Source: Nocardia colli
GTDB lineage: Bacteria > Actinomycetota > Actinomycetes > Mycobacteriales > Mycobacteriaceae
DNA: 64,000 bases
Reading direction: 5' to 3'
Assembly: GCF_008704205.1 (NCBI RefSeq)
Contig: NZ_VXLC01000003.1
Span: 930,001 to 994,000, forward strand
Shown: positions 34,666 through 43,408 of the stretch, piece after piece
Layout: each line of letters opens with the position of its first letter
Numbering within the stretch: the stretch's first letter is position 1
Made by a program: the position numbers and the translations under genes
The notes under the pieces: generated by a model
Told to the model about the DNA's origin: nothing
The model's database searches: none
The model's input: the letters and a program-made list of their open reading frames with translations, nothing else

Positions 34666-35865
34666 ATGACGAGACACCTGTACCTGCTGATGCTGACCAT
34701 GCTCATCGTGGTGTCGAGCGAGCTGCAGATCCCGGCGATGATGCCGGTGATGGCACACGACCTGGGAGTCGACACGGGCATGATCGGGATGCTCGTCTCG
34801 ATCTTCGCGCTGGGCATGGCGATCGGCGGCCCGGCCATCGCCTTCGTCCTGCGGCACCGGCCGCCGAAGCGGGCACTGCTCACCGTGGTCGCGGCGTACG
34901 CGATCCCCGAACTGCTCGTCCCCCTCGTGCACGAGTACTGGTGGGTGGCGTTGATGCGGCTCTTGACCGGATGTCTCGCCGGAGCGGCCGTCGGCCTGTC
35001 GATCGCCTACGCCACCAGGCTCGCCCGGAGCCAGGACACGATCGGCGAGGCCGTCTCGATCGTGCTGAGCGGCATCATGGTCGGCACCGTCGTCGGGCTT
35101 CCGGTGTCGCACTTCATCGCCGACCGGTGGAGCTGGCAGGCCACGTTCTATGTTCTCGGCGCCGCCGCTATCGTCGTCTTCGTCGTGAGCCTGCTCGCCC
35201 TGCCGCCGCGCGCGGCGGCGACGGCCGACGACGCCGCCCAGGACATTCGCAACCTCCGCCTCCCCCGCCTGTGGTCGCGCTACCTGGTCAGCTTTCTGAC
35301 GATCGGCGCCGCGTACGCGGCCTTCTCCTACTTCACCCCGCTCCTGGAGCAGAGCGCCGGATTCAGCTCGTCGGCGACGACGCTGATCCTGCTCGCATAC
35401 GGCGTCTGCGCGCTGGTGGGGAACCTGGCCGTCGGGAAGCTGGCCGACCGGCACGCCGTCGGCGTCCTGCGGTTCGGCCACGCCCTGCTCGCCGTCTCGC
35501 TGGCCGTGATCGCGGTCGCCAGTGCTGCGCAGCCGGTGGTCCTGGTCATGGTGCTCGCCGTCGGCCTCGCCGGTGTCACGATGAATCCGCCGCTGGTCAC
35601 GCGGGTCGTGGAGGTCGGTGGCAGCGGGGCCCTCGTCAGCACCGTCCACACGTCGATCATCACGCTGGGGATCACCGTCGGCACGGCTGTCAGCGCGGCC
35701 ACGATCGGCGCATTCGGCGACGATCCGGCGGTGGCCATGTGGACGGGCAGCGTGTTCGCTGTGCTCGCCGCGGTCGTGCTGGCCCTGCAGCGCCCGCGCC
35801 ACGACAGCATCGACGGGCTCCGCGCACCGGAGGCCCAGCAGGTAATCCAGAAGACAGCCCGATAG
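34666..35865 (+). CDS. MFS efflux transporter
   Basis: A 399-residue major facilitator of the AraJ/NepI-like DHA1 type with 12 predicted membrane segments. The motif between segments 2 and 3 is weak (LRHRPPKRALL). It starts right after a TetR operator, and its stop is 9 bases before the next gene, so it is probably co-transcribed with the PNPOx-reductase fusion. Export of a toxic compound is likely; the substrate is unknown. Confidence 0.88.
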   Translation: MTRHLYLLMLTMLIVVSSELQIPAMMPVMAHDLGVDTGMIGMLVSIFALGMAIGGPAIAFVLRHRPPKRALLTVVAAYAIPELLVPLVHEYWWVALMRLLTGCLAGAAVGLSIAYATRLARSQDTIGEAVSIVLSGIMVGTVVGLPVSHFIADRWSWQATFYVLGAAAIVVFVVSLLALPPRAAATADDAAQDIRNLRLPRLWSRYLVSFLTIGAAYAAFSYFTPLLEQSAGFSSSATTLILLAYGVCALVGNLAVGKLADRHAVGVLRFGHALLAVSLAVIAVASAAQPVVLVMVLAVGLAGVTMNPPLVTRVVEVGGSGALVSTVHTSIITLGITVGTAVSAATIGAFGDDPAVAMWTGSVFAVLAAVVLALQRPRHDSIDGLRAPEAQQVIQKTAR

Positions 35866-35874
35866 GAGGCGACG

Positions 35875-37770
35875 ATGTCCACGAATCCAGTGCATACGAC
35901 GTGGCATTCAGGTGAGGAGACGATGCACCGGCTCCTACGGGTAGCGCACGGCGACAACCCCACGATCCCCGGTCTGCCGACGTCATACGGGATCTGGATG
36001 GCCCAGAGCCCGCTCCTCGCGCTGGGCACGGTCGACGAGCACGACCGCGTCTGGACCACCGTGCTCGGTGGTGACGCCGGGGTCGTCCGGCCCGTCGCGG
36101 CCGGTGTCCTCGGCGTAAACGCCCGCTCGCGTGAGCCACTGCTGGGCTTCGATCCGGTGCTGGAAGCGTTGTTCGCCGGGCACGATCTGCGCGACGGCGG
36201 AATCGCCCGGCACCCAGGCGACGGGAAGCTGGTCGGCGGGCTGGCGATCGATCTGGAGACCCGGTCGCGGGTCAAGATCTCGGGCCGGGTGCTGGGCGGC
36301 GGCGTCGTGGCGACCGAGCCGCAGGCCGGCGTGCAGTTGGCCGTCGCCGTCGAGGAATCGCTGGGCAACTGCCCGAAGTATCTGAACCGGAAGGCGGTTC
36401 GGCCCCACGACTCGTCACCGACGCTGGTCAGCGAGCAAATCCCGCTCGTTCCCGAGGCGATCGACCTCATCGGCAGATCCGACCTGTTCGCCATCTCCAG
36501 CCGCCACGGCACGGCAAGCATGGACACCAACGTCCGCGGCGGGTCACCCGGGTTCGTGCGGGTCCTGGCCAACTCGGCCAACGGCGTCACACTCGTCTAT
36601 CCCGAGTACTCCGGGAACCGGCTCTTCCAGACTCTGGGCAACCTGCGGGCCGACCCCGCGGTCGGCGTGACCTTTCCCGATGTCGAAACCGGTGCCGTGC
36701 TGTACCTCAGCGGACGCGCGGACGTCCTCGTCGGCGCGGACGCCGCGGCGCTGCTGCCGCACAGCAAACTTGCCGTCCGCGTACACATCGACGCGGCCCG
36801 GCTCGTGCGGGACGGGTTGCCGTTCCGCGGCACACTGCTGGATCCGTCGCCCTACAACCCGCCGGCCCACCGGTTGGCCCAGGAAATCGACGGTCCGCCC
36901 GCCATCGGGACGACCGATCCCGACGGGAAGCCGCTGGCCGTCGCTACGGCGACGCTGCTCCGGCGATCGACCATCTCGCCGACCATCTCGCGGTATACCT
37001 TCCGGCTCGGCCCCGATCCGTCGACCGAATCCGCGCGAGCCGCGTTCGCAAAGCTGACACCGTGGCGCGCGGGGCAGCACATCACCCTGGATTTCTCCGC
37101 CCACCTCGATCGCGGCTGGTCGCACATGCGCGACCATGATCCGCGATCGCTCAACGACGACCACATCAGGTCGTTCACCATCTCGAGCCTGCCCGTCGCA
37201 CAGCCCGAGGACCGATCGGGGGTGCTGGACGGCACCGAGTTCGACATCACCGTCCGTGCGCAGGGGCCGGTGACGGCCTTCCTCAAACGGTGGCATCCGG
37301 GCCGGTCGGTCGACGTCGCCGTGCTGGGCTTCGGGACCGGCGACGAGATCGAGTTCGGCAGCGACGATGACGATGACGTCGTCGTCGCTGCCGGAGTGGG
37401 AATCACGCCGCTCATGGCGCAGGCGCAATCGGCGTCCGCCGCCGCGAAAAGCCAACGACTGAAGCTCCTTTGGAGCGTGCGGGCCGACGACCTGCCGCTC
37501 GCGATCGAGGTCCTGGGAGCAATCGACGAGGTGGCAGCCGTGACCGACCTGTTCGTCACCCGCGCCGCCGCCGGAACGGAGCCGGAGATCGCGGAACTGC
37601 GCAAGCTCGGCGCGCGGGTCCACACACGACGGATCGAGCAGGCCGACGTCCGGTCCGCAGGCACCGCCGGGCGGCGACGCTTCCACCTGTGCGCGCCGCC
37701 TGGTCTGACCCGGTCGGTATTGGAATGGGTCGGAGACGAGCACGTGCGATGCGCGACCTTCACGTACTGA
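35875..37770 (+). CDS. PNPOx-FAD/NAD(P) reductase fusion protein
   Basis: A 631-residue fusion. Residues about 20-330 are a pyridoxamine-5'-phosphate-oxidase-like split-barrel flavin domain (TSYGIWMAQSPLLALGTVDE at the start, SRHGTASMDTNVRGG near 205). Residues about 345-630 are a ferredoxin-reductase-type module with the FAD motif RSFTISS and the nucleotide motif VVVAAGVGITPLMAQ. No 2Fe-2S cysteine cluster follows. It could carry electrons from NAD(P)H through FAD to a flavin site that reduces or oxidises a substrate. It is encoded 9 bases after the MFS gene, so the product may be a detoxification partner. Confidence 0.85.
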   Translation: MSTNPVHTTWHSGEETMHRLLRVAHGDNPTIPGLPTSYGIWMAQSPLLALGTVDEHDRVWTTVLGGDAGVVRPVAAGVLGVNARSREPLLGFDPVLEALFAGHDLRDGGIARHPGDGKLVGGLAIDLETRSRVKISGRVLGGGVVATEPQAGVQLAVAVEESLGNCPKYLNRKAVRPHDSSPTLVSEQIPLVPEAIDLIGRSDLFAISSRHGTASMDTNVRGGSPGFVRVLANSANGVTLVYPEYSGNRLFQTLGNLRADPAVGVTFPDVETGAVLYLSGRADVLVGADAAALLPHSKLAVRVHIDAARLVRDGLPFRGTLLDPSPYNPPAHRLAQEIDGPPAIGTTDPDGKPLAVATATLLRRSTISPTISRYTFRLGPDPSTESARAAFAKLTPWRAGQHITLDFSAHLDRGWSHMRDHDPRSLNDDHIRSFTISSLPVAQPEDRSGVLDGTEFDITVRAQGPVTAFLKRWHPGRSVDVAVLGFGTGDEIEFGSDDDDDVVVAAGVGITPLMAQAQSASAAAKSQRLKLLWSVRADDLPLAIEVLGAIDEVAAVTDLFVTRAAAGTEPEIAELRKLGARVHTRRIEQADVRSAGTAGRRRFHLCAPPGLTRSVLEWVGDEHVRCATFTY

Positions 37771-37869
37771 GTGCTGACTAGACGTCAGTATCGGCGGCCG
37801 GTCGAAATGCCTACCCGAACCGGTCTCCGGCCGTCAACCGACACAGCACGCCGCACTGTGCTCGTGCGG

Positions 37870-38745
37870 CTACTTCAGAATTTCGATCACCGGAGCGAAG
37901 GCATCCATGAAAGGCTCGATTGTCGTGAAATAGGTGATCCCGTACCGATACCGGTATTCACGGAGGCTGTCGGCCATTTGCTGCGGCGTGCCGACCAGAA
38001 TGCAGGGTGACTGCCGGATGCGTTCGTCGGTGAAACCGGGCATCAATTGACGCGCCATATCACCCACACTGTCGCGTTCGGCGGGGCCGGCTACCGCGTA
38101 AATATGCAGGCTGAGTTCCACCTGGTCGCTGCGCTCGCCGAGCAAGCGGCGCAGGTAGTCGGAGCGTTCGCCGACCTCGTCCGCGGTCATCACGTCCACC
38201 ACGCCGTTCTCCAACCCCACCGCACCGGGCAGCGCGATCACGTCGGCGTGCTGAGTGGCCATGCGCAGCAAGCGGTTTCCCGATCCACCGATCAACACCC
38301 GCGGCCCTTCCGGGCGGGTCGGCGCGGGCTGGTAATTCGCGTCGGCGTACAACTTGCGCATGGTGAGCACGGTCTGCTCGACCTGCGCGACGCGCGCGCC
38401 CGGACCCGGCATCGGTATCCCGGTCGCGTCGAATTCTTCCTTCGTGTATCCCGCGCCGAGCCCCAATTCCAGCCTGCCGCCGCTGAACCGATCCAGCGCG
38501 GCAACATCCCGGGCCAGCAGCGTCGGATTGTAGAACGGCGTATTCAACACCAAGGTACCCAGCGTAATTCGCTCGGTCACCTCCGCCGCGAGCGACAAAC
38601 TCGGAAACGGAGCCGACAAGCCGAGATGGTCGGCCACCGCCACGACGTCGTAACCGAGCGCCTCGGCACGACGAACCTTGTCCACCCACTCCGAACGCGA
38701 ACCCGGGAAAGCCATGTTTATACCGAAGCGAAATCCAGTAACCAT
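37870..38745 (-). CDS. LLM-class F420-dependent oxidoreductase
   Basis: A 291-residue luciferase-like TIM-barrel oxidoreductase, probably F420-dependent as in other mycolic actinomycetes. It starts FRFGINMAFPGSRSEWVDKVRRAE, with VADHLG in strand 2, GTLVLNTPFYNP in strand 3 and GRLELGLGAGY in strand 4. The ATG at 38745 has no ribosome site, so a leaderless transcript is likely. The substrate is unknown. It converges on the fusion gene. Confidence 0.88.
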   Translation of the reverse strand: MVTGFRFGINMAFPGSRSEWVDKVRRAEALGYDVVAVADHLGLSAPFPSLSLAAEVTERITLGTLVLNTPFYNPTLLARDVAALDRFSGGRLELGLGAGYTKEEFDATGIPMPGPGARVAQVEQTVLTMRKLYADANYQPAPTRPEGPRVLIGGSGNRLLRMATQHADVIALPGAVGLENGVVDVMTADEVGERSDYLRRLLGERSDQVELSLHIYAVAGPAERDSVGDMARQLMPGFTDERIRQSPCILVGTPQQMADSLREYRYRYGITYFTTIEPFMDAFAPVIEILK

Positions 38746-38777
38746 ATCGTCGGTTCTACCACGCGGAACAGGCAATT

Positions 38778-38819
38778 AGCCTGGGCGTTTCAGGGCCAGG
38801 CTGACTGCGCGTTCTTGAT
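38778..38819 (+). promoter_or_regulatory. Palindrome and promoter, XRE-type locus B
   Basis: AGCCTGG (38778-38784) pairs with CCAGGCT (38796-38802). CCAGGCTG is followed after 8 bases by TTCTTGAT (38812-38819) and after 13 more by GTG 38833, the exact spacing of loci 31967 and 40150. Confidence 0.7.
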
Positions 38820-38832
38820 CTACGGTCGTCGG

Positions 38833-38880
38833 GTGTGCGGTACAGGGCAATCTCGGGCGCGTACTCCGCGAGCGGGGCAG
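38833..38880 (+). pseudogene. Remnant of an XRE regulator (5' end), frameshifted
   Basis: From GTG 38833 the frame is soon disrupted. A neighbouring frame reads NLGRVLRERG, matching EVGRVLREWRER at the start of the intact regulator at 40213. Similarity ends within about 20 codons, and no HTH is present. Confidence 0.6.
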
Positions 38881-39159
38881 CAGGTCATGCCTGCACCGAG
38901 AGGAATACCCGGATCCATTGTCCTGAGACGCAATCCGAGGCCGCGGCGCTGAAACCCGCCGCGCCGAACCATGATCGACGGTTTGGCCGAGATCGACGCT
39001 GACTCCGCGTCTCGTGCATTGCACGACTCCACGCTGCGAGCCAGATCCGCCGCGGTCAGGAGTGCGCGGGTTCACCCCCGACGCCGTCCGGACGACAGAA
39101 TCCCGCCCGGCGGCAAACATGTTCCGGCACAACCGAAGTCCACGTATGGAAAGGTCACT

Positions 39160-39798
39160 ATGAACGTCACCGACATGGTTGTCGAACTGCTGGACAAATA
39201 TCGAGGCACCATCGCCCCCTTGACCTCGATGGGTGATCCGGTGCTTCGGCGGCCCGCCGAACCGGTGACCGGCCAGATCGACACAGCGCTGCTGAAAGAA
39301 CTGAGCGAACTCATGCTGGCGACCATGCACGCCACGCACGGCGTCGGATTGGCCGCGCCCCAGATCGGAATCCCGTTGCGTATCGCCGTCATCGGCGACA
39401 CCGCCGAAATCCCCGAGGACGTCGCGGCGGCGAGAAAACGAATTCCGGTGCCCGACTACACGATCATCAACCCGCTGTATACCGCAGAGAAGGATTCAGT
39501 CGCCTTCTACGAGGGCTGTCTCAGCATGCCCGGATACCAGGCCGTAGTACCCCGGCCGGAAACTGTCCATGCCGAATACGACGATCTCGACGGCGTCCGT
39601 CAGGTCGAACGAATCACCGGCTGGCCCGCCCGCATCTTCCAGCACGAAACCGATCACCTCGTCGGCACGATCTATATCGACAAAGCACTCACCCGCTCAC
39701 TGACCAGCAACGAAACATACCTGTCCCGCTGGGCGCAGCCGACACCCACCGAAGCCGCCGAAGCACTCGGATTCCCACTGCCACAGCGCATCAGTTAA
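39160..39798 (+). CDS. def: Peptide deformylase
   Basis: A 212-residue peptide deformylase removing the formyl group from nascent N-termini. All three motifs are intact: GVGLAAPQ (61-68), EGCLSM with metal ligand Cys120, and QHETDHLVG with His162, Glu163 and His166. AAAGG precedes ATG 39160; the longer open frame is unlike the family. It has no translation-related neighbours, so it is probably an accessory copy, as often found in actinomycetes beside or as resistance against deformylase inhibitors. That role is inference. Confidence 0.93.
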   Translation: MNVTDMVVELLDKYRGTIAPLTSMGDPVLRRPAEPVTGQIDTALLKELSELMLATMHATHGVGLAAPQIGIPLRIAVIGDTAEIPEDVAAARKRIPVPDYTIINPLYTAEKDSVAFYEGCLSMPGYQAVVPRPETVHAEYDDLDGVRQVERITGWPARIFQHETDHLVGTIYIDKALTRSLTSNETYLSRWAQPTPTEAAEALGFPLPQRIS

Positions 39799-40149
39799 GG
39801 GCGAACGCGGCAATATTCCGCACGATTGCTACAGAACATGACCGCACGGTCGAGCGCTGCCCGCGAATACCGACCAGCCGTGCAGAGCGACGCGACCGAC
39901 CGCTGTGTGATGTCGCCACAGCTTGCAGATCGTCGCGCTCGGCGCCGGCCGCGGCGTGCACCGCGAAGCCTTCGCTGAGCACCGTCATGAACCGGGCCGA
40001 CGCTCGGGTGCCGGCTCCCTCGGCGAGACCACCGTCTGCCACCACGCGCGAAAGCCGCTCTGCGAGCGCATATTCGGTGGCAGCCATGCCGAATACGCCG
40101 CCACCTCGCGCGTGCTCTATGCGCCCTGGACAGGAACAGGAGCATCGAC
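39799..40149. other. Intergenic region with TetR remnant
   Basis: This holds a decayed TetR fragment on the minus strand (39911-40096). Otherwise no gene is visible. It runs into the palindrome of XRE locus C at 40150. Confidence 0.45.
39911..40096 (-). pseudogene. TetR C-terminal domain remnant
   Basis: On the minus strand the frame reads EYALAERLSRVVADGGLAEG, then ARFMTVLSEGFAVHAAAGAE and RDDLQAVA. That is the pattern of the final helices of TetR regulators (ARF..VxQGxAVQAxxGAxRxEL). The N-terminal HTH is missing and the end runs into unrelated sequence. It is probably a relic of a deleted regulator. Confidence 0.5.
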
Positions 40150-40199
40150 GGGTCGCCAGCCTGGTACTGATTGGGCCAGGCTGGCGACCCATTCTTGAT
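40150..40199 (+). promoter_or_regulatory. Palindrome and promoter of the XRE gene (locus C)
   Basis: GGGTCGCCAGCCTGG (40150-40164) and CCAGGCTGGCGACCC (40176-40190) form a perfect 15-base inverted repeat with an 11-base spacer. TTCTTGAT follows 8 bases after CCAGGCTG, and GTG 40213 comes 13 bases later. TATCTT just upstream of the start fits a -10 box of a leaderless transcript. Probable autoregulatory operator. Confidence 0.72.
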
Positions 40200-40212
40200 T
40201 ATCTTCGATCAT

Positions 40213-41073
40213 GTGAATGCACCACACAGCGAAGTCGGGCGCGTGCTGCGGGAGTGGCGAGAGCGGGTGCCGCCTGCGCTGGTGGGGATTTCCGGATCCA
40301 CCAACGGGCGGCGAACTCCGGGGCTGCGCCGTGAAGAGCTGGGCGGACTGGCCGGGGTGTCGCCCGATTACATCAAGCGGCTCGAACAGGGTAGGGCACG
40401 CCCCTCGATCGCGGTTCTCGATGCACTGAGCCGCGCCTTGAGGTTGTCGCGTCCCGAGTACGAGCGCTTGTGCACGCTGGCCGGCTACGCACCGGCTGGT
40501 GAAGGCTGCGTGCCGACCCATCTCGGCCCTGGCGCGCGGCGGCTGCTCGACCGGCTCGATAATGGTCCGGTGGGCGTCTTCACCGCGGCGTGGACACAGC
40601 TTGCCGCGAATTCTTCCTGGGCCACATTGTTCTACGACCCGGGCACTCAACGCGGCTTCGAACGCAACCTGGTCTGGCGCGAGTTCACCGGATTGAACAA
40701 CTGCGTCACCGACCCCGCCGAGAACGAGCGCTTCCGCGCTTCCCTGGTAGCCGACCTGCGTACTGCCGCCATCCGCTACCCCGCCGACCCGCACCTGCCC
40801 GAACTGCTCGCCGAACTACGCTCGGTGAGCAGCTCGTTCGTCCAAGCCTGGGACGCCGCCTCCCCGACCATGCAAACGGTCCATCAGGCGATGGTCGTGC
40901 ACCCACAGGTCGGGCCGATCCAGTTGGACTACGACATCTTGACCATCCACAGCGGCGACCTGCGCGTGGCCCTGTTCACCGCCGAACCGGGCAGCGACGA
41001 CGCCCAGCGACTCGCCCTGGCCGATGTCATCGGCCTGCAGGATCTCTCCGCAACCGAGCCCACCCAACTCTGA
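40213..41073 (+). CDS. XRE regulator with MmyB-like ligand domain
   Basis: A 286-residue regulator. The N-terminal HTH spans about 10-75 (GRRTPGLRREELGGLAGVSPDYIKRLEQGR), the signature of the MmyB-type family. The C-terminal PAS-like ligand domain ends HSGDLRVALFTAEPGS. Proteins of this type usually control an adjacent short-chain dehydrogenase, and one begins at 41588. The GTG at 40213 has no ribosome site and a -10-like TATCTT close upstream, so it is probably leaderless. A paralogue lies at 42443. Confidence 0.9.
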   Translation: MNAPHSEVGRVLREWRERVPPALVGISGSTNGRRTPGLRREELGGLAGVSPDYIKRLEQGRARPSIAVLDALSRALRLSRPEYERLCTLAGYAPAGEGCVPTHLGPGARRLLDRLDNGPVGVFTAAWTQLAANSSWATLFYDPGTQRGFERNLVWREFTGLNNCVTDPAENERFRASLVADLRTAAIRYPADPHLPELLAELRSVSSSFVQAWDAASPTMQTVHQAMVVHPQVGPIQLDYDILTIHSGDLRVALFTAEPGSDDAQRLALADVIGLQDLSATEPTQL

Positions 41074-41107
41074 CGCGTTCCCGCCACGATCGACGCCGGT
41101 CGTCACC

Positions 41108-41285
41108 CGACGGTACGAACGATTCGGCATGCCGGTGTGCGCGCCCGAGCAGCGCGGCACCGGAATCGGCTGGGCCCTGGTCGATTTCGCCGGGCACCTC
41201 TGCGTTGATCGGGGCGCGCGCGGACGGTGCAGCTGTTCGCCACCCCGTGCGATTTCCTCATCTTCCACAGGCATGGCCGATGACG
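41108..41285 (+). pseudogene. GNAT acetyltransferase remnant
   Basis: One frame reads ERFGMPVCAPEQRGTGIGWALVDFA, continuing HLCVDRGARG, which is the acetyl-CoA-binding segment of GNAT enzymes (QRGxGIGxAL). The next frame continues VQLFATPCDFLIFHRH, matching the following strand. A frameshift lies near 41228 and both ends of the gene are missing. Confidence 0.55.
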
Positions 41286-41482
41286 GCGATGCCATCGATT
41301 GGCGGCAGCGCGGCGCGCCATCCAGAGCTGCGAGCGCTGCGGATCCAGGCGCCTGATCGGGCCGGCGGTGTGGCAGCTCAGGTGGCAGCGACTCGGTAGG
41401 GCGCTCCGACAGCCGCCGCGCCAGGTCCACGGGCTCACAACGCCCGGAACAGTGGGCGCCGTGCTGACAGCCGACAACGAAT

Positions 41483-41526
41483 AGCGTACGCTCGTGCTCT
41501 ATTATTTTAACGAACGACCGTACGCC
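41483..41526. promoter_or_regulatory. Two candidate TetR sites before the SDR gene
   Basis: AGCGTACGCTCGTGCTCT (41483-41500) and AACGAACGACCGTACGCC (41509-41526) both resemble AGCGAACGCACGTACGCT (45031-45048), which precedes the TetR gene at 45060. The second site shares CGAACG-N2-CGTACG exactly. Common control by that TetR protein is inferred. Confidence 0.55.
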
Positions 41527-41587
41527 AAATTTCTCGGCAACCATCGCGGGTAAAGGGGTGCGGGCTCCGAACGATGAGAGGTTGACC

Positions 41588-42382
41588 ATGGAGAACAGGG
41601 TTGTCGCGATCACCGGTGGCGGTACCGGGATCGGTGCGGCAGTGGCCGGCCGGTACGCGAGCGACGGGGCCACTGTGTTCGTGCTGGGTCGGCGCCGTGA
41701 ACAGCTGGCGAAAGTCGCCGCCGAGACCGGCGCGCACCCGATCGTCTGTGACGCGAGCGAGCCGGCCGACGCGCAGCGCGCGGTCGCGGAGATCCTCGAT
41801 CGGTTCGGACGGTTGGACGTGCTGGTCGCCAATGCGGGCGGACATGGGCTGTCCTCGGTGACCGGAACAGATGACCAGGAGTGGGAATTGGCGCTGCGCT
41901 CCAACCTGTCCAGCGCCTTCGTCAGCTGCAGAGCCGCGCTGCCCTCGCTGGTCGAGTCCGAGGGACAGGTGGTGATCGTGTCCTCGCTGGCCGGATTGTT
42001 CGCCGGGCCCAACGTGGCGGGCTACACCGTGGCCAAGCACGCGCTGATCGGGCTGACCCGCTCGATCGCCCGCGACTACGGCCCCAGCGGCGTGCGGGCG
42101 AACGCGGTCTGCCCCGGGTGGGTGCGCACCCCGATGGGCGACGGCATGATGGACCAGCTCGCGGCGACAGCCGAGTTGTCCGGTGGGCGGGAGGAGGCCT
42201 ACCAGCGCGCCACCGCGGAGATTCCGCTGCGCCGCCCGGCCGACCCGGCAGAAATCGCGGCGATCGTGAAGTTCCTCGGATCGCCGGAGTCCTCATACAT
42301 CACCGGAGCGGTGCTGGTCGCCGACGGCGGTGCGCACGCGGTCGACCTGCCAACCCTGGCATTCGAGCGAGCCGGCCTGTGA
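41588..42382 (+). CDS. SDR-family oxidoreductase
   Basis: A 264-residue classical short-chain dehydrogenase. TGGGTGIG (residues 9-16) binds the nucleotide, NAG is present, the catalytic site is SS (serine) with GYTVAKHALIG (Tyr and Lys), and VLVADGGAHAV closes the fold. GAGAGG lies 6 bases before ATG 41588. It lies between two MmyB-type XRE regulators, a common arrangement for this SDR group. Two sites like the operator of the TetR gene at 45060 precede it. Confidence 0.9.
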   Translation: MENRVVAITGGGTGIGAAVAGRYASDGATVFVLGRRREQLAKVAAETGAHPIVCDASEPADAQRAVAEILDRFGRLDVLVANAGGHGLSSVTGTDDQEWELALRSNLSSAFVSCRAALPSLVESEGQVVIVSSLAGLFAGPNVAGYTVAKHALIGLTRSIARDYGPSGVRANAVCPGWVRTPMGDGMMDQLAATAELSGGREEAYQRATAEIPLRRPADPAEIAAIVKFLGSPESSYITGAVLVADGGAHAVDLPTLAFERAGL

Positions 42383-42442
42383 CGAGGTAGTTCAGCTTCC
42401 CAACCGACAGCCTCTGCCAAGCCCGGGCAGGCAGACCAGCGT

Positions 42443-43234
42443 TCAGCTGCCGTCGGCCGAGCCCGGGTCTGCGGTGAACACCACCGCCCGCAGGTCGCCG
42501 TCGGGAATATGAATGGTGTCGCAGTCCAGTGCGATCTGCCCCAGATCCTCGTGCGGCAGCAGCATCCGGCTGTCGTGCAGCCCGGCGGTGGGCGTGCTCG
42601 CCCAGAGCTCGGCGAACTCGGCGCTGGCGCGCCGGAGGTCCGCGGTCAACGACGCCAGGCCTTCGTCCGCGGGGTAGCGGGTCGAGGCCGCACGCAGCTC
42701 GGCCACCAGCAGGCGCCGGAAGCGGGCGTTGTCATCTGGCGACCGCGTCACCCTGTGGTCCTGGCCGACGAACACCCGCCACGCGATGTTGCCCTCGCGC
42801 GGGTGCAGCGAGGGCGCCCCGCAGGCCAGCGCCTCCCAAGCCCGGTTCCAGCCGAGTGCCGTCCACGTGGCGTCGAGCACGCACACCGGCGTGCTCTCGA
42901 TCCGGTCCACGAGCCGGCGCGCGCTATTACTGAGCTGCCGTGGCACCTGCCCTTCCACCGGCGCGTAACCGGCCAGCGTGCACAGGTGCTCGTACTCCGC
43001 CCTGCTCATCCGGAGAGCTCGGGCCAAGGCGTTCAACACGCCGGGCGAGGGATGCCGACGACCCTGCTCCATGCGTTTCAGATGGTCGGTCGACACGCCG
43101 GCCAATTCGGCGAGCTCTTCGCGGCGCAGGCCGCCCGTGCGCCTGCGGCCGTGACCGACGACCCCTACCTCTTCGGGCCGGGTGCGTTCACGGCGCTCCC
43201 GCAACACCGTGCCCAAAGTGCTCGCGTCCGACAT
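42443..43234 (-). CDS. XRE regulator with MmyB-like ligand domain
   Basis: A 263-residue paralogue of the regulator at 40213. It has the same opening (LGTVLRERRERTRPEEVG), HTH (TGGLRREELAELAGVSTDHL) and C-terminal ligand domain ending IPDGDLRAVVFTADPGS. It is divergent from the SnoaL-like gene at 43409. TATTCT lies about 6 bases upstream of the ATG and no ribosome site is seen, so it too appears leaderless. It does not share the CCAGGCTG palindrome of locus C. Confidence 0.88.
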   Translation of the reverse strand: MSDASTLGTVLRERRERTRPEEVGVVGHGRRRTGGLRREELAELAGVSTDHLKRMEQGRRHPSPGVLNALARALRMSRAEYEHLCTLAGYAPVEGQVPRQLSNSARRLVDRIESTPVCVLDATWTALGWNRAWEALACGAPSLHPREGNIAWRVFVGQDHRVTRSPDDNARFRRLLVAELRAASTRYPADEGLASLTADLRRASAEFAELWASTPTAGLHDSRMLLPHEDLGQIALDCDTIHIPDGDLRAVVFTADPGSADGS

Positions 43235-43408
43235 GACCGAAGAATACCAACGGCATCGACCGGGAAGGGGACATCCTGGCCCCTGCTACGACCGCCGAAA
43301 CCCGAAAGAATCACTACCGGGAAAGGCGGAGACAGCGCACGCGAATCTGTGCTGACACGCCGCTCCGCTCTCGATGTCTACCGATCGTGTTCTCGATGAA
43401 GGAATTTC

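Larger units (their letters stand above)
38746..39159. other. Intergenic region with regulator remnant B
   Basis: About 410 bases between the LLM gene and the peptide deformylase. It carries the conserved palindrome-promoter pattern and a decayed XRE start (separate entries). The rest is without recognisable genes and ends with the AAAGG ribosome site of the deformylase. Confidence 0.5.
41074..41587. other. Intergenic region with GNAT remnant and SDR promoter
   Basis: About 510 bases. The first half holds a decayed acetyltransferase fragment. The second contains two 18-base sites related to the one before the TetR gene at 45060, next to the AT-rich TATTATTTTAA stretch that is probably the SDR promoter. 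Confidence 0.5.

Noticed and set aside
31284..38745. Possible biosynthetic gene cluster (oxidases, MFS, regulators)
   Set aside because: No polyketide synthase, peptide synthetase, terpene or RiPP core enzyme is present; the genes fall into separately regulated small units.
41299..41484. Short plus-strand frame before the SDR gene
   Set aside because: No ribosome site or homology; the region is better explained by gene relics and the SDR promoter.
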